From Mesorhizobium sp. YC-39 (GTDB lineage: Bacteria > Pseudomonadota > Alphaproteobacteria > Rhizobiales > Rhizobiaceae): a stretch of 64,000 bases of DNA. Made by a program: the position numbers and the translations under genes. The notes under the pieces are model-generated. The model did no database searches and was not told the origin of the DNA. It saw nothing but the letters and a program-made list of their open reading frames with translations. Shown here piece by piece: positions 54,164 to 61,681 of this stretch (within the stretch, counting starts at the first letter, position 1; every line of letters begins with the position of its first letter). Where the stretch lies: positions 1,426,001 through 1,490,000 of the forward strand of contig NZ_JAOWPS010000001.1 in the NCBI RefSeq assembly GCF_025753795.1. Reading direction: 5' to 3'.

Positions 54164-54985
54164 TCAGTTCGAGAACAATCGGTTGACTGAACCTTTCTGG
54201 AGCAGGGAGCGGGTCATGCCCCCAAAGGCCCATTCACGGAACCGGCTGTGACCGTAGCCGCCAGCGACCACAAGTTCAGCACCCATGCCGCGGGCGAGTT
54301 CGGTGACGGTTTTGCAAGTGTCCGCATGGCCGCCGCCTAAAACTTCCGATCGTGCCTTGACGCCATGCCTCATCAGGAACCGGACGACGTCGCCGACGCT
54401 TTCGCGCGCATCTCTCTGGTTCTGTTCTTCGATCGTTGCCACGAGCACTTCTTGTGCGCCGATTAGAAAAGGCAGTGCATCGGTGACTGCGCGCCGAGCC
54501 TCGCGGGTATCCTTCCACGCCACCACAACCTTTTTGCGGTCGAGCTGAGCAAGTTGGTCGGCTGCAAGCAGCACGGGTCGTCCGGCCGACAGCACCAACG
54601 TTCCGGCATCGATCACCCGGTCGTGATCTCTGGCAACTCCCTTGGCTGGAGCTCCGGTCACGATGAGGTCGGCGGCGCGGGCATGCACCGCGAGCAGACG
54701 TGTCGGATCGCCTATCTCCTCGCGCCAGGAGGCATCGTCTCCGGCGACGCTCAGGAATTCTTCCCGTAGGATCTTCAGGCGATCCTCGATCTCGATCCGG
54801 CGTTGACGCATGATTTCCGCCGCCGCCACGCCGCCATCGTCGCCAGGAACAAACACATACGCATCGGCTGCGGCAAAGCCGATCAGCGTGGCTTCGAAGC
54901 GTCGCGCCAACTCCAGCGCATAGGTCGTTCGCGGCGCTGCCGAAGAATCGACATCGAGTTGAACCATGATGGTGTTAAAGATCAT
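54164..54985 (-). CDS. Universal stress protein, two-domain type
   Basis: This 273-residue tandem-Usp protein has a first domain opening TIMVQLDVDSSAAPRTTYAL and a second opening KKVVVAWKDTREARRAVTDA. The nucleotide signature VVAGGYGHSRFREWAFGGMT lies near the C-terminus. It is the second Usp of the island, and its C-terminal motif resembles that of the Usp at 44254. ATG 54985 has GGAGG 7 nt upstream; the frame is open to 55063. A perfect FixK box is centred 62 bp before the start codon. Confidence 0.88.
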   Translation of the reverse strand: MIFNTIMVQLDVDSSAAPRTTYALELARRFEATLIGFAAADAYVFVPGDDGGVAAAEIMRQRRIEIEDRLKILREEFLSVAGDDASWREEIGDPTRLLAVHARAADLIVTGAPAKGVARDHDRVIDAGTLVLSAGRPVLLAADQLAQLDRKKVVVAWKDTREARRAVTDALPFLIGAQEVLVATIEEQNQRDARESVGDVVRFLMRHGVKARSEVLGGGHADTCKTVTELARGMGAELVVAGGYGHSRFREWAFGGMTRSLLQKGSVNRLFSN

Positions 54986-55040
54986 TTTCGTGCCTCCGAT
55001 GAGATCTATCGCAGGATTACCGGAGGTCCGATCCCGCGCC

Positions 55041-55054
55041 TTGATGCGCATCAA
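55041..55054 (-). promoter_or_regulatory. Perfect FixK/FNR box before the Usp gene
   Basis: TTGAT-GCGC-ATCAA. Its centre is 62 bp from the Usp start codon at 54985. A TAATCC -10-like hexamer lies at about 55019-55014 on the minus strand, which places the box near -41.5. Confidence 0.8.
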
Positions 55055-55077
55055 AGCATGCATGCCTTGCCAGTTCG

Positions 55078-55308
55078 TCAGGACGCGTCTTCATCGCCGG
55101 CCACGCCGCCTTCCGCCTCCAATCCGAATCGTCTGGAATCCGCATCGAAGCGAAGCCCGACGCCGGCACCGCCCATGGCGTCTTCGGGAGTGGATTGCGC
55201 CCAGTCCCTCCAAGGCTTGCGGCAGGCGAGCATCTCGGCATCAGGCAAATCGCGGCCGGTCCTCTCGTAGGTAAGGATGGCTGGCGAGACGCTGGACGCC
55301 GCAGCCAA
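55078..55308 (-). pseudogene. Possible small gene or gene remnant between groEL and usp
   Basis: A 76-codon frame from a TTG reads ...ILTYERTGRDLPDAEMLACR, KPWRDWAQSTPEDAMGGAG, and FDADSRRFGLEAEGG, with third positions mostly G or C, as in real genes of this genome. No ribosome site precedes it, so it may be a fragment. It lies between the groEL stop and the Usp promoter. No family recognised. The 352 bp 55064-55415 hold nothing else. Confidence 0.35.
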
Positions 55309-55415
55309 GAGAGGACGGTCGACTTGGATAGGAATGCGCTCAGCGCGACACTTGTTGCGACGAAACCATCGTCGAGTTGCCTATCCACCACATCAAGGAC
55401 GCCTCGCAAAGTCAC

Positions 55416-57038
55416 CTACATCGTCATTCCCGGTTCGAGAGCGCGCTCTTTGGTCGGTTCCGGAATTTCGGTCATGGTCGCTTCGGTCAACAGCAACACG
55501 CTGGCCACCGAGACGGCGTTTTCAAGCGCGATGCGCACCACCTTGGTCGGGTCGATGATGCCTGCTTCGACCAGATCGACATATTCCTTCCTTCCCGCAT
55601 CGAAGCCGAAATTGCCGGTGCCTTCGATCATCCTGGCAATGACAACGCCGCCGTCCACCGCTGAATTCTCAGCGATCTGCCGGACTGGTGCTTCGAGTGC
55701 GCGCTTGAGGATCTGCACGCCCGTCCGCTCGTCGCCTTCGCAATGCTGCTCCTCGTCTGCCACTGTCGCAATGCAGCGCAACAGGGCAAGGCCCCCACCA
55801 GGAACGATGCCTTCGGCGACCGCGGCCTTGGTGGCGCTGATGGCATCATCGAGCGCTTCCTTTTTCGATTTCATCTCGGCCTCGGTCGGCGCGCCAACCT
55901 TGATGACGGCGACGCCCCCCGCAAGCTTGGCCAGCCGCTCCTGCAGCTTTTCGCGGTCATAGTCGCTCGTCGTATTGTCGATCTCGCGCCGGATCTGTTC
56001 GACACGGCCCTTGATCGCCTTGGCGTCTCCGCCACCGCCGATGATTGTCGTGTTGTCCTTGTCGACGACTATCCGCTTCGCACGCCCCAACTGCTCCATC
56101 GTGACATTTTCCAGTTTGAGCCCGAGGTCCTCGGAGATGACCTGTCCGCCGGTCAGGATGGCGATGTCCTGCAGCATGGCTTTGCGGCGGTCGCCGAAGC
56201 CGGGTGCCTTGACGGCACAGTTCTTGAACGTGCCCCGGATCTGGTTGACGATAAGCGTCGCAAGCGCCTCGCCTTCGACTTCCTCGGCGACAACCAGCAA
56301 GGGCGAGCCCGACTTTGCCACCGCTTCCAGCAACTTGATGAGATCGTTCAGCGAAGCGATCTTCTTCTCCACGATCAGCACAAGCGCATCTTCCAGGACA
56401 GCTTCCATCTTCTCGGGGTCGGTCACGAAATACGGTGACAGGAATCCGCGATCGAACTGCATGCCTTCGACGACGTCCAGCACGGTCTCGGTGGTCTTCG
56501 ACTCTTCGACCGTGATGACGCCTTCGCCGCCGACCTTCTCCATTGCCTCGCCGACCAACTGGCCGATGAGAGGATCGTTGTGCGCGGAGATCGTTGCCAC
56601 CTGTTCTTTCTCGCGACGGGTCGAGACCGGCCGAGATATCTGCTTGAGTGTTTCGATCGCGCGTTTCGTTGCACGATCGAGACCCTTCTTGATGTCGATC
56701 GCGCTGGCGCCGGCGACGACGTTGCGTACCCCGTCGGCGAATATCGCGTGGGCCAGAATGGTTGACGTGCTGGTACCGTCACCGACCATGTCGCCGGTTT
56801 TTTCGGCCGCCTGCCTGAGCATCCGCGCGCCAAGATTCTCCTCGGGATCCTTCAGGTCGAATTCCTTGGCGATGGTCACACCGTCGTTGCAGACGACGGG
56901 AGCGCCCCATTTCTTTTCAATCAAAACCGATTTCGAGCGCGGCCCGAGCGTCACGCGCACGGCGTCGGCGAGCTGGGTTGCGCCACGAAGAACCTTTTCG
57001 CGCGCAGCGGAACGAAACAATACCTGTTTGTGAGCCAT
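55416..57038 (-). CDS. groEL: Chaperonin GroEL, divergent paralogue
   Basis: This 540-residue 60-kDa chaperonin has the nucleotide motifs [32 protein letters not shown] (about 85) and [13 protein letters not shown] (about 409). The conserved [12 protein letters not shown] segment and [19 protein letters not shown] are typical. It lacks the usual C-terminal Gly-Gly-Met repeat tail and ends [10 protein letters not shown]. No groES lies beside it. Rhizobia keep several groEL copies; this one appears to be the low-oxygen copy, since a perfect FixK box is centred 62 bp before its ATG (57038, with GGAG 6 nt upstream). Confidence 0.93.
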   Translation of the reverse strand: MAHKQVLFRSAAREKVLRGATQLADAVRVTLGPRSKSVLIEKKWGAPVVCNDGVTIAKEFDLKDPEENLGARMLRQAAEKTGDMVGDGTSTSTILAHAIFADGVRNVVAGASAIDIKKGLDRATKRAIETLKQISRPVSTRREKEQVATISAHNDPLIGQLVGEAMEKVGGEGVITVEESKTTETVLDVVEGMQFDRGFLSPYFVTDPEKMEAVLEDALVLIVEKKIASLNDLIKLLEAVAKSGSPLLVVAEEVEGEALATLIVNQIRGTFKNCAVKAPGFGDRRKAMLQDIAILTGGQVISEDLGLKLENVTMEQLGRAKRIVVDKDNTTIIGGGGDAKAIKGRVEQIRREIDNTTSDYDREKLQERLAKLAGGVAVIKVGAPTEAEMKSKKEALDDAISATKAAVAEGIVPGGGLALLRCIATVADEEQHCEGDERTGVQILKRALEAPVRQIAENSAVDGGVVIARMIEGTGNFGFDAGRKEYVDLVEAGIIDPTKVVRIALENAVSVASVLLLTEATMTEIPEPTKERALEPGMTM

Positions 57039-57093
57039 GACTGTCTCCAAGCTTCGTTGCGTATTTGCCTAACAGGCGTACGCTCAGCCCGCT

Positions 57094-57107
57094 TTGATAC
57101 GCATCAA
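57094..57107. promoter_or_regulatory. Perfect FixK/FNR box between groEL and the metallophosphoesterase
   Basis: TTGAT-ACGC-ATCAA. The centre is 62 bp from the groEL start codon on the minus strand, the same distance as at the Usp gene. It is also the first box of duplicated segment A. Confidence 0.82.
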
Positions 57108-57127
57108 TCCGTGCGCCCTGCGCCAGG

Positions 57128-57141
57128 TTGACCAGGGTCAA
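57128..57141 (+). promoter_or_regulatory. Variant FixK box, plus-strand orientation
   Basis: TTGAC-CAGG-GTCAA is a symmetrical variant. A TATGGT -10-like hexamer lies at 57163-57168, giving a start of transcription near 57175 and a box at about -41. This transcript would carry the metallophosphoesterase gene. Confidence 0.55.
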
Positions 57142-57169
57142 TGTGGCTGGCCTCATTGCCTGTATGGTC

Positions 57170-57235
57170 ATGGAGACGAAGGAAACGCCTCGATACGACG
57201 CCAGCGTCAATACGACCTGCCTGGCCCCGGGATGA
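57170..57235 (+). pseudogene. Truncated copy of the start of the gene at 59511
   Basis: A 21-codon frame reads METKETPRYDASVNTT then CLAPG and stop. It matches MQTNETPRYDASVNST of the gene at 59511. It has no ribosome site and stops 7 bp before the metallophosphoesterase start. It is either a dead relic of a duplication or a short leader peptide. Confidence 0.7.
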
Positions 57236-57242
57236 CGTTTGA

Positions 57243-57983
57243 ATGCGCATTGCCATCCTGTCTGATATCCATGCCAATCGTGAGGCATTCGACGCGGTCC
57301 TAGAGGCTGTTCACGAACGCGGTCCAGACGAGTTGGTATTGCTCGGCGATCTGGTCGGCTATGGTCCTGATCCCATCTATGTGATCGAGAGAGCTGCCGA
57401 TCTGACGGCGCACGGCGCGCTATGCATCCTGGGCAACCATGACGAAGCAATCGTGCGGAACCGGGGCGACATGACTGAGAATGCGCGGTTCGCCATCCAG
57501 TGGACCCGCGATCGGCTCACGCCGGCACATGTCGATTTCCTGGCGCGACTACCGTTTTCGCTACAGTCTGAAAACCGGTTCTATGTCCACGCCAGCGCGG
57601 AGCGACCGGGTAAATGGCCCTATATACGCGACGTGGACGCAGCTGAACGCTGCCTGTCGGCAAGTGACGTCCGCTCTGTTTTCTGCGGCCACACCCATAT
57701 TCCCGCCATCTACTACGCGTTGCCCAACCGCAGACCGATGCATTTTCAGCCACTGGACAATGTGGCAGCGCCTTTGTCCGAGCTGCGGCGGCACGTGGTG
57801 ATTGCGGGAGCGGTCGGCCAACCCCGCGATGGCAACCCGGCGGCGTGCTTTGTTCTTGTCGACACGGAGCGGCACGAGGTCACGATGGTTCGCGTTCCCT
57901 ATAATCACGAAGAAACGGCCCGCAAGATCCAAGTTGCCGGTCTGCCTGGATGGCTTGGCATGCGTCTGAAGATCGGCCGCTAG
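57243..57983 (+). CDS. Metallophosphoesterase (YfcE/DUF2437-like, calcineurin fold)
   Basis: This 246-residue phosphoesterase has all motifs of the dinuclear metal fold: ILSDIHANREAF (D-x-H, residues 5-16), LLGDLVGYGPDP (GD, about 33-44), ILGNHDEAI (GNHD, about 62), FYVHAS, and FCGHTHIPAIYY (GHTH, about 141). The GDLVGYG form marks the subgroup of small cytosolic phosphodiesterases/protein phosphatases. It precedes a Ser/Thr kinase-Usp fusion by 20 bp, so a kinase-phosphatase pair is a reasonable inference. ATG 57243 follows GGGATGA. Confidence 0.88.
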   Translation: MRIAILSDIHANREAFDAVLEAVHERGPDELVLLGDLVGYGPDPIYVIERAADLTAHGALCILGNHDEAIVRNRGDMTENARFAIQWTRDRLTPAHVDFLARLPFSLQSENRFYVHASAERPGKWPYIRDVDAAERCLSASDVRSVFCGHTHIPAIYYALPNRRPMHFQPLDNVAAPLSELRRHVVIAGAVGQPRDGNPAACFVLVDTERHEVTMVRVPYNHEETARKIQVAGLPGWLGMRLKIGR

Positions 57984-58003
57984 GTTCCAAGGAGACGTAT
58001 TCG

Positions 58004-59413
58004 ATGCAACGGTTTGAGGCAGGGGCAGTCATCGATGGTTTCAAGCTGGTCGAAAAATTGCCTTCCGGCGGCATGGCCTCGCTCTGGCGGGCGACCAATC
58101 CGCGGTATGATTTCCCGCTTGTGCTGAAGATACCCTTTCTCGACCCGGGCGGGGATGTTTCCGTCATCCTCGGTTTCGAGGCGGAGGAGCTGATCCTGAA
58201 GCGCCTGTCGGGACCGCATGTGCCACGTTTTGCGGAATCCGGCAGCTTGGCGCAGGTTCCCTATATTGCCATGGAGTTCGTGACCGGCACTGGCCTGGCA
58301 GATCTCGTCGGCAATGCGCCGCTGCCTGTGGACGAGGTGGCAAGGATCGGCACCGAGATCGCGACGGCACTCGCCTCCCTACACCGGCAGAAGGTCGTTC
58401 ATCTCGATCTCAAGCCCGAGAATATCATTCTCGCTGAGCGCGGGGCAGTGCTCCTCGACTTCGGGCTCGCCCGGCATGCAGAGCTTCCCGATCTTCTCGG
58501 CGCGGAGAGCTCGATGCCGATGGGCACCGCCGTCTATATTTCGCCGGAACAGGTGCTCGGAGAGCGGTCGGATCCTGCGAGTGACGTGTTTGCACTGGGT
58601 TGCATCCTCTATCAGCTGGCTACGAGCGAGGAGCCGTTCGGCCGGCCGACGACTTTCGCGGGGATGAGGCGCAGGCTCTATCATGCGCCCAGGTCGCCGC
58701 GAGATATCGACCACGCCATTCCGCAGTGGCTGGAAGCCATCATCCTGAGATGCATGGAGGTAGACAGGTCTCAACGATATGTCGAAGCGGCACACGTTCT
58801 GTCCGACCTGAGGAACCCCGACCAGGTGGTGTTGGTCAGGCGCAAGCCCCAGGGCGAGGGGGTGTGGGCTGCTATCACTAAGCTGTTTTTCAAGACGGAT
58901 GAACGATCGCTTGTCGGCAAGCCGACCTTGTCGAGGACACAGGCCGGACCGTCAATTGTTCTTGCCGCAGTCGATCTGGCCAAGGGCAGCGATGCGCTGG
59001 CAGGCGAAGTTCTCAACGAAACCGCCCGTGTGCTTGCCTCGCGCGAGGATTCCTGGCTGGCCTGCGTGACGGTCCTGAAGACCGAAATTATCGGCGAGAC
59101 GCCGGCGGCCGACGAAACAGGGCGTTCGGAGTATTTGAACCGGCTCGTCGGGCTTAAGGATTGGGCCCGCCCGCTGTGCCTGCCGGAAGACCGCATCAGC
59201 TATCATGTGCTTGAAGCAGTCAGCCCTGGTGACGCGATCCTTAACTACGCCGAGCACAATGATGTCGGACACATCGTCGTTGGAGCCCGGGCGTCCTCGG
59301 CAATCCGCCGTCACCTCGGCAGCGTCTCGACCAAAGTCGTGGCACAGGCCCTTTGCTCGGTTTCAGTCGTCCGCCTGAAGGCGGTCGAAGAACAAAGGCG
59401 ACGACCGCTTTGA
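58004..59413 (+). CDS. Ser/Thr protein kinase fused to a universal stress domain
   Basis: This 469-residue cytosolic protein has a Hanks-type kinase domain (about 10-270): glycine loop KLPSGGMASLW, catalytic lysine in VLKIP (42), Glu in FEAEELILKRL, HLDLKPEN (133-140, HRD variant with Leu), DFG (152-154) and SPEQ (180-183). The C-terminal half (about 313-460) is a Usp fold: SIVLAAVDLAKGS, then HIVVGARASSAIRRHLGSVS. No membrane segment separates them, unlike PknB-type kinases. AAGGAG lies 9 nt before ATG 58004. Nucleotide binding by the Usp half may gate the kinase. The stop codon overlaps a FixK-like box, the beginning of copy B of the duplicated segment. Confidence 0.9.
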   Translation: MQRFEAGAVIDGFKLVEKLPSGGMASLWRATNPRYDFPLVLKIPFLDPGGDVSVILGFEAEELILKRLSGPHVPRFAESGSLAQVPYIAMEFVTGTGLADLVGNAPLPVDEVARIGTEIATALASLHRQKVVHLDLKPENIILAERGAVLLDFGLARHAELPDLLGAESSMPMGTAVYISPEQVLGERSDPASDVFALGCILYQLATSEEPFGRPTTFAGMRRRLYHAPRSPRDIDHAIPQWLEAIILRCMEVDRSQRYVEAAHVLSDLRNPDQVVLVRRKPQGEGVWAAITKLFFKTDERSLVGKPTLSRTQAGPSIVLAAVDLAKGSDALAGEVLNETARVLASREDSWLACVTVLKTEIIGETPAADETGRSEYLNRLVGLKDWARPLCLPEDRISYHVLEAVSPGDAILNYAEHNDVGHIVVGARASSAIRRHLGSVSTKVVAQALCSVSVVRLKAVEEQRRRPL

Positions 59414-59423
59414 TGTGCATCGA
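59410..59423 (+). promoter_or_regulatory. FixK-like box, one mismatch
   Basis: TTGAT-GTGC-ATCGA overlaps the stop codon of the kinase gene. It corresponds to the perfect box at 57094 in copy A, and is upstream of a second box, 29 bp further on. Confidence 0.55.
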
Positions 59424-59438
59424 TCAGGTCCGGGAGGG

Positions 59439-59452
59439 TTGACGAGGATCAA
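59439..59452 (+). promoter_or_regulatory. FixK-like box with matching -10
   Basis: TTGAC-GAGG-ATCAA, one mismatch. TAAATA lies at 59475-59480, so transcription would start near 59487 with the box at about -41.5. The gene at 59511 follows with a 24-nt leader. Confidence 0.75.
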
Positions 59453-59510
59453 CAATGGCCGGGCTCATTGCCCGTAAATAGTTGTCAATTCAATCCCAGG
59501 GACAACGGCG

Positions 59511-59909
59511 ATGCAAACGAATGAAACGCCTCGATACGACGCCAGCGTGAACTCCACTGGTTGCTGCCCCAGGTTCAATCCCGCGGGTTGGGAGGGCCAG
59601 GAACCGCACTTTGAAAACAAGCAGTTTGTTAAGGCCGCTACTCACAGTATCATGCACATCCCTATGAACATGGGCAGCGTTTTTGCGCGTGTTAACAGGC
59701 ACATCGAAGATGCCGGGGCCTCTGACGCTGATCAATTCATCGTGTTCAGCAGGGACATCTCGCCCTGGAGCAGCGAGCATCTGTTCGCGGTTTCGAAAGC
59801 GACCCCCGGCGAGGAGATGACCACACTGAGTGGCGACTACGTGACGAAGGTGTTCGAGGGTCCGTACAGGCAGGCAAGGAGATGGGACGATGCGGCGGAT
59901 CGCGCGTGA
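59511..59909 (+). CDS. Conserved hypothetical protein, frame interrupted near its end
   Basis: The 132-residue product opens METxETPRYDASxNST-like (here MQTNETPRYDASVNSTGCC), then has PRFNPAGWEGQEPHFENKQF, HSIMHIPMNMGSVFARV and DQFIVFSRDISPWSSEHL, separate segments of a compact domain. It ends in frame at 59909, but the next frame continues with a CPKC-containing tail to 60015 that looks like the true C-terminus. A single-base change between about 59886 and 59907 would join the two. AGGGA lies 8 nt before ATG 59511. I recall similar proteins from other rhizobial low-oxygen regions but no function. Confidence 0.7.
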   Translation: MQTNETPRYDASVNSTGCCPRFNPAGWEGQEPHFENKQFVKAATHSIMHIPMNMGSVFARVNRHIEDAGASDADQFIVFSRDISPWSSEHLFAVSKATPGEEMTTLSGDYVTKVFEGPYRQARRWDDAADRA

Positions 59910-60015
59910 TCGAAACGCGGAGCCGCGCGAGGTGTATTTCTTCTACACGACATGTCCCAAGTGCGCCAAGGCCTATGGCAAGAACTATGTCGTCGGCGTC
60001 GCTGCTGTAGACTAG
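59890..60015 (+). pseudogene. Out-of-frame C-terminal part of the gene at 59511
   Basis: In the +1 frame the DNA reads ...AEPREVYFFYTTCPKCAKAY then GKNYVVGVAAVD and TAG at 60013-60015. The aromatic strand and C-P-K-C motif look like conserved protein, possibly metal or redox active. No ribosome site stands before it, so it is taken as the displaced end of the preceding gene. Confidence 0.65.
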
Positions 60016-60054
60016 GTCCGCAGTCCACCGCGTGTTGGCGTCAACTCAGGGGGA

Positions 60055-60068
60055 TTGAGTTAAATCAA
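60055..60068 (+). promoter_or_regulatory. FixK-like box before the hydrolase gene, one mismatch
   Basis: TTGAG-TTAA-ATCAA. Its centre is 63 bp before the start codon at 60125, and CAATAT lies at 60091-60096 as a possible -10. Confidence 0.6.
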
Positions 60069-60083
60069 CCTGCTTCCAGGCAA

Positions 60084-60111
60084 GACCGGTCAATATTCGC
60101 CGGTCGTTTTT
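60084..60111 (+). terminator. Hairpin with T-run before the hydrolase gene
   Basis: GACCGG / CCGGTC, 6-bp stem with a 10-nt loop, then G and five T. It probably ends the transcript of the gene at 59511. It overlaps the presumed -10 of the hydrolase promoter. Confidence 0.6.
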
Positions 60112-60124
60112 GTGAGCTGTTGCA

Positions 60125-61105
60125 ATGAGCCGAACTAAAGGCTTCCTGCTGGCCATGATCATCGCCATGGCGGCTGCCGCCGGCTTGGCGTTCTTGCTCT
60201 ACAAGAACGAGCTTGGCCACAGGCGCGATGCAGCCAGCCGAGGCAGTCTGGTCGCCAACCTCGACATAGGCCCGGTCGAATACGCCGACAGCGGCGCGGG
60301 TATTCCGCTGCTGTCGATCCACGGCGCTGGCGGCGGCTTTGACCAAGGCCTTGCCAATGCCGACCTTGTGGGTGAGGGCTTTCGGATCATCGCGCCATCG
60401 CGCTTCGGCTATCTGCGCACGCCCGCTCCGCAGGACTGCTCTCCAGCCGCGCAGGCTGATGCGCACGCGGCGTTGCTTTCCACACTGAACGTTTCCAAAG
60501 CGGTGGTCGTAGGCATTTCGGCAGGCGCGCGTTCTGCGGTTGAGCTGACACTGCGGCACCCCGACAAGGTCTCCGCCCTCATTCTGATAGTCCCAGCCCT
60601 TTATTTGCCCACCAGTCCGGTCTCGATCGACGTGAGCCGCGGCAACAAGTTCGCCTTCTGGGCCGTCAATGCTGGCGGCGATTTCGCCTGGTGGGCCGCC
60701 GAGAAAATCGCGCCGTCAATGCTCATTCGCTTCCTCGGCGTTCGACCCGCGCTGGTAGAGGCTGCGCCTCGCGCCGAGCAAAACCGGGTCAGGAGCATCG
60801 TCGAGAGCGTTGAGCCGTTGTCGCTGCGCTTCCCCGGAATCAATATCGATAGCACCCCCGAGTTGCACAAGCCGCCGTTGGAAGAAATTACTGCGCCGAC
60901 AATCATCATCTCCGCGCGCGACGATCTGTTTAACACGCTGCCGGCAGCTGAGTTCGCAGCGGGCAAGATCCCTGGTGCCAAGCTGGTCGTCTACGATACT
61001 GGCGGACATCTTTTGGTTGGACAGGTGAAGGAGGTTCGCAAAGCAGCCCGCACGTTCCTGGCCAGCGCGGGCCTGATCCCGTCATTCGATAGCCCGAGAC
61101 AGTGA
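60125..61105 (+). CDS. Membrane-anchored alpha/beta hydrolase
   Basis: This 326-residue hydrolase begins with an uncleaved anchor or signal peptide (GFLLAMIIAMAAAAGLAFLLY, residues 6-26). The oxyanion region is LLSIHGAGGGFDQG (about 59), the nucleophile elbow is VVVGISAGARSAVEL (about 120, Ser in G-I-S-A-G), the acid is in ISARDDLF (about 262), and the histidine is in DTGGHLLVGQ. A lid region (about 155-215) is rich in Trp and Phe. The substrate is unknown; esterase or epoxide-hydrolase chemistry is possible. A FixK-like box is centred 63 bp before the start. Confidence 0.85.
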   Translation: MSRTKGFLLAMIIAMAAAAGLAFLLYKNELGHRRDAASRGSLVANLDIGPVEYADSGAGIPLLSIHGAGGGFDQGLANADLVGEGFRIIAPSRFGYLRTPAPQDCSPAAQADAHAALLSTLNVSKAVVVGISAGARSAVELTLRHPDKVSALILIVPALYLPTSPVSIDVSRGNKFAFWAVNAGGDFAWWAAEKIAPSMLIRFLGVRPALVEAAPRAEQNRVRSIVESVEPLSLRFPGINIDSTPELHKPPLEEITAPTIIISARDDLFNTLPAAEFAAGKIPGAKLVVYDTGGHLLVGQVKEVRKAARTFLASAGLIPSFDSPRQ

Positions 61106-61189
61106 CATCCGCCAGGGGAGTACCGCCCTGATCGCTTCTTTGCGGTCGCCCCATCGAAGGAACAGTCGCAAGGCGGAGGGCAGCGCATC

Positions 61190-61378
61190 ATGCCGGCGCC
61201 CGAAGCGCGAAAGCCGCCCAGTCGCCCCCTTGTCGGAACTGGACTCCATGGTCTTCGGTTTCCAGATCGTGACATGCACGATGACCCGGCAGTCTTGTCC
61301 CCGCACCGGCCACTTCGCGGGAGGGTCAGTGAAATCGATGGTCGTGTGGACGCGTTGGACGCCGCGTTCAAAATCTGA
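61190..61378 (+). CDS. Doubtful small frame in the hydrolase-DUF5676 gap
   Basis: The 285-bp gap 61106-61390 has one short plus-strand frame with a GGAGGG 9 nt before ATG 61190. The 62-residue product contains PRPLVGTGLHGLRFPD-like and GRVSEIDGRVDALDAAFKI segments. No family recognised, and other frames of the same stretch are also open. Listed only because of the ribosome site. Confidence 0.25.
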   Translation: MPAPEARKPPSRPLVGTGLHGLRFPDRDMHDDPAVLSPHRPLRGRVSEIDGRVDALDAAFKI

Positions 61379-61390
61379 TCCTGACTTTCT

Positions 61391-61669
61391 CTACCGGTGC
61401 CCGGTGGCGACGACATTGTAGATCAAGGCATACACGACACCCGCGACGAGGCCGACGATGCCAAGGCCAACGACGCCGTAGAGAACGCGGCCAAGGCTCA
61501 TTGGCGCCGTCGATCTGACCGCATTGAGGTCAAGTCCATGCGTGAAAGCGCCGAAGAAATCGAGCGTTGCGTTCGGCCAGATGGCGAAGGCCAGAGCACA
61601 GAGCATGCTCATCAGGCCTAGGGTCACGCCGAGCGCAATGCCGACGGACAGAGTGCTGAGTTTGTTCAC
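61391..61669 (-). CDS. DUF5676-like small membrane protein
   Basis: This 92-residue protein has two membrane segments (ALGVTLGLMSMLCALAFAIW, about 12-31, and LYGVVGLGIVGLVAGVVYALIY, about 64-85) joined by a loop with FFGAFTHGLDLNAV, the pattern of DUF5676 proteins often found beside DUF305 or copper genes. The GTG at 61669 is the start, because AGGAGG lies 5 nt before it. It follows the DUF305 gene by 12 bp and is last in that operon. Confidence 0.78.
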   Translation of the reverse strand: MNKLSTLSVGIALGVTLGLMSMLCALAFAIWPNATLDFFGAFTHGLDLNAVRSTAPMSLGRVLYGVVGLGIVGLVAGVVYALIYNVVATGHR

Positions 61670-61681
61670 GGCTTCCTCCTG

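Larger units (their letters stand above)
57089..57207 (+). repeat. Duplicated promoter-and-gene-start segment, copy A
   Basis: The segment begins CCGCTTTGAT and ends with 26 bases (57182-57207) identical to 59523-59548. It contains two FixK-type boxes and the first 13 codons of the gene at 59511. Compared with copy B (59405-59548) it lacks about 25-28 bp around the ribosome site. The two copies flank the metallophosphoesterase and kinase genes. Confidence 0.8.
59405..59548 (+). repeat. Duplicated promoter-and-gene-start segment, copy B
   Basis: This is the intact copy: it begins CCGCTTTGAT at the last codons of the kinase gene, contains two FixK-like boxes, a -10 and a ribosome site, and continues into the first 13 codons of the gene at 59511. 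The last 26 bases equal those of copy A. Confidence 0.8.
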
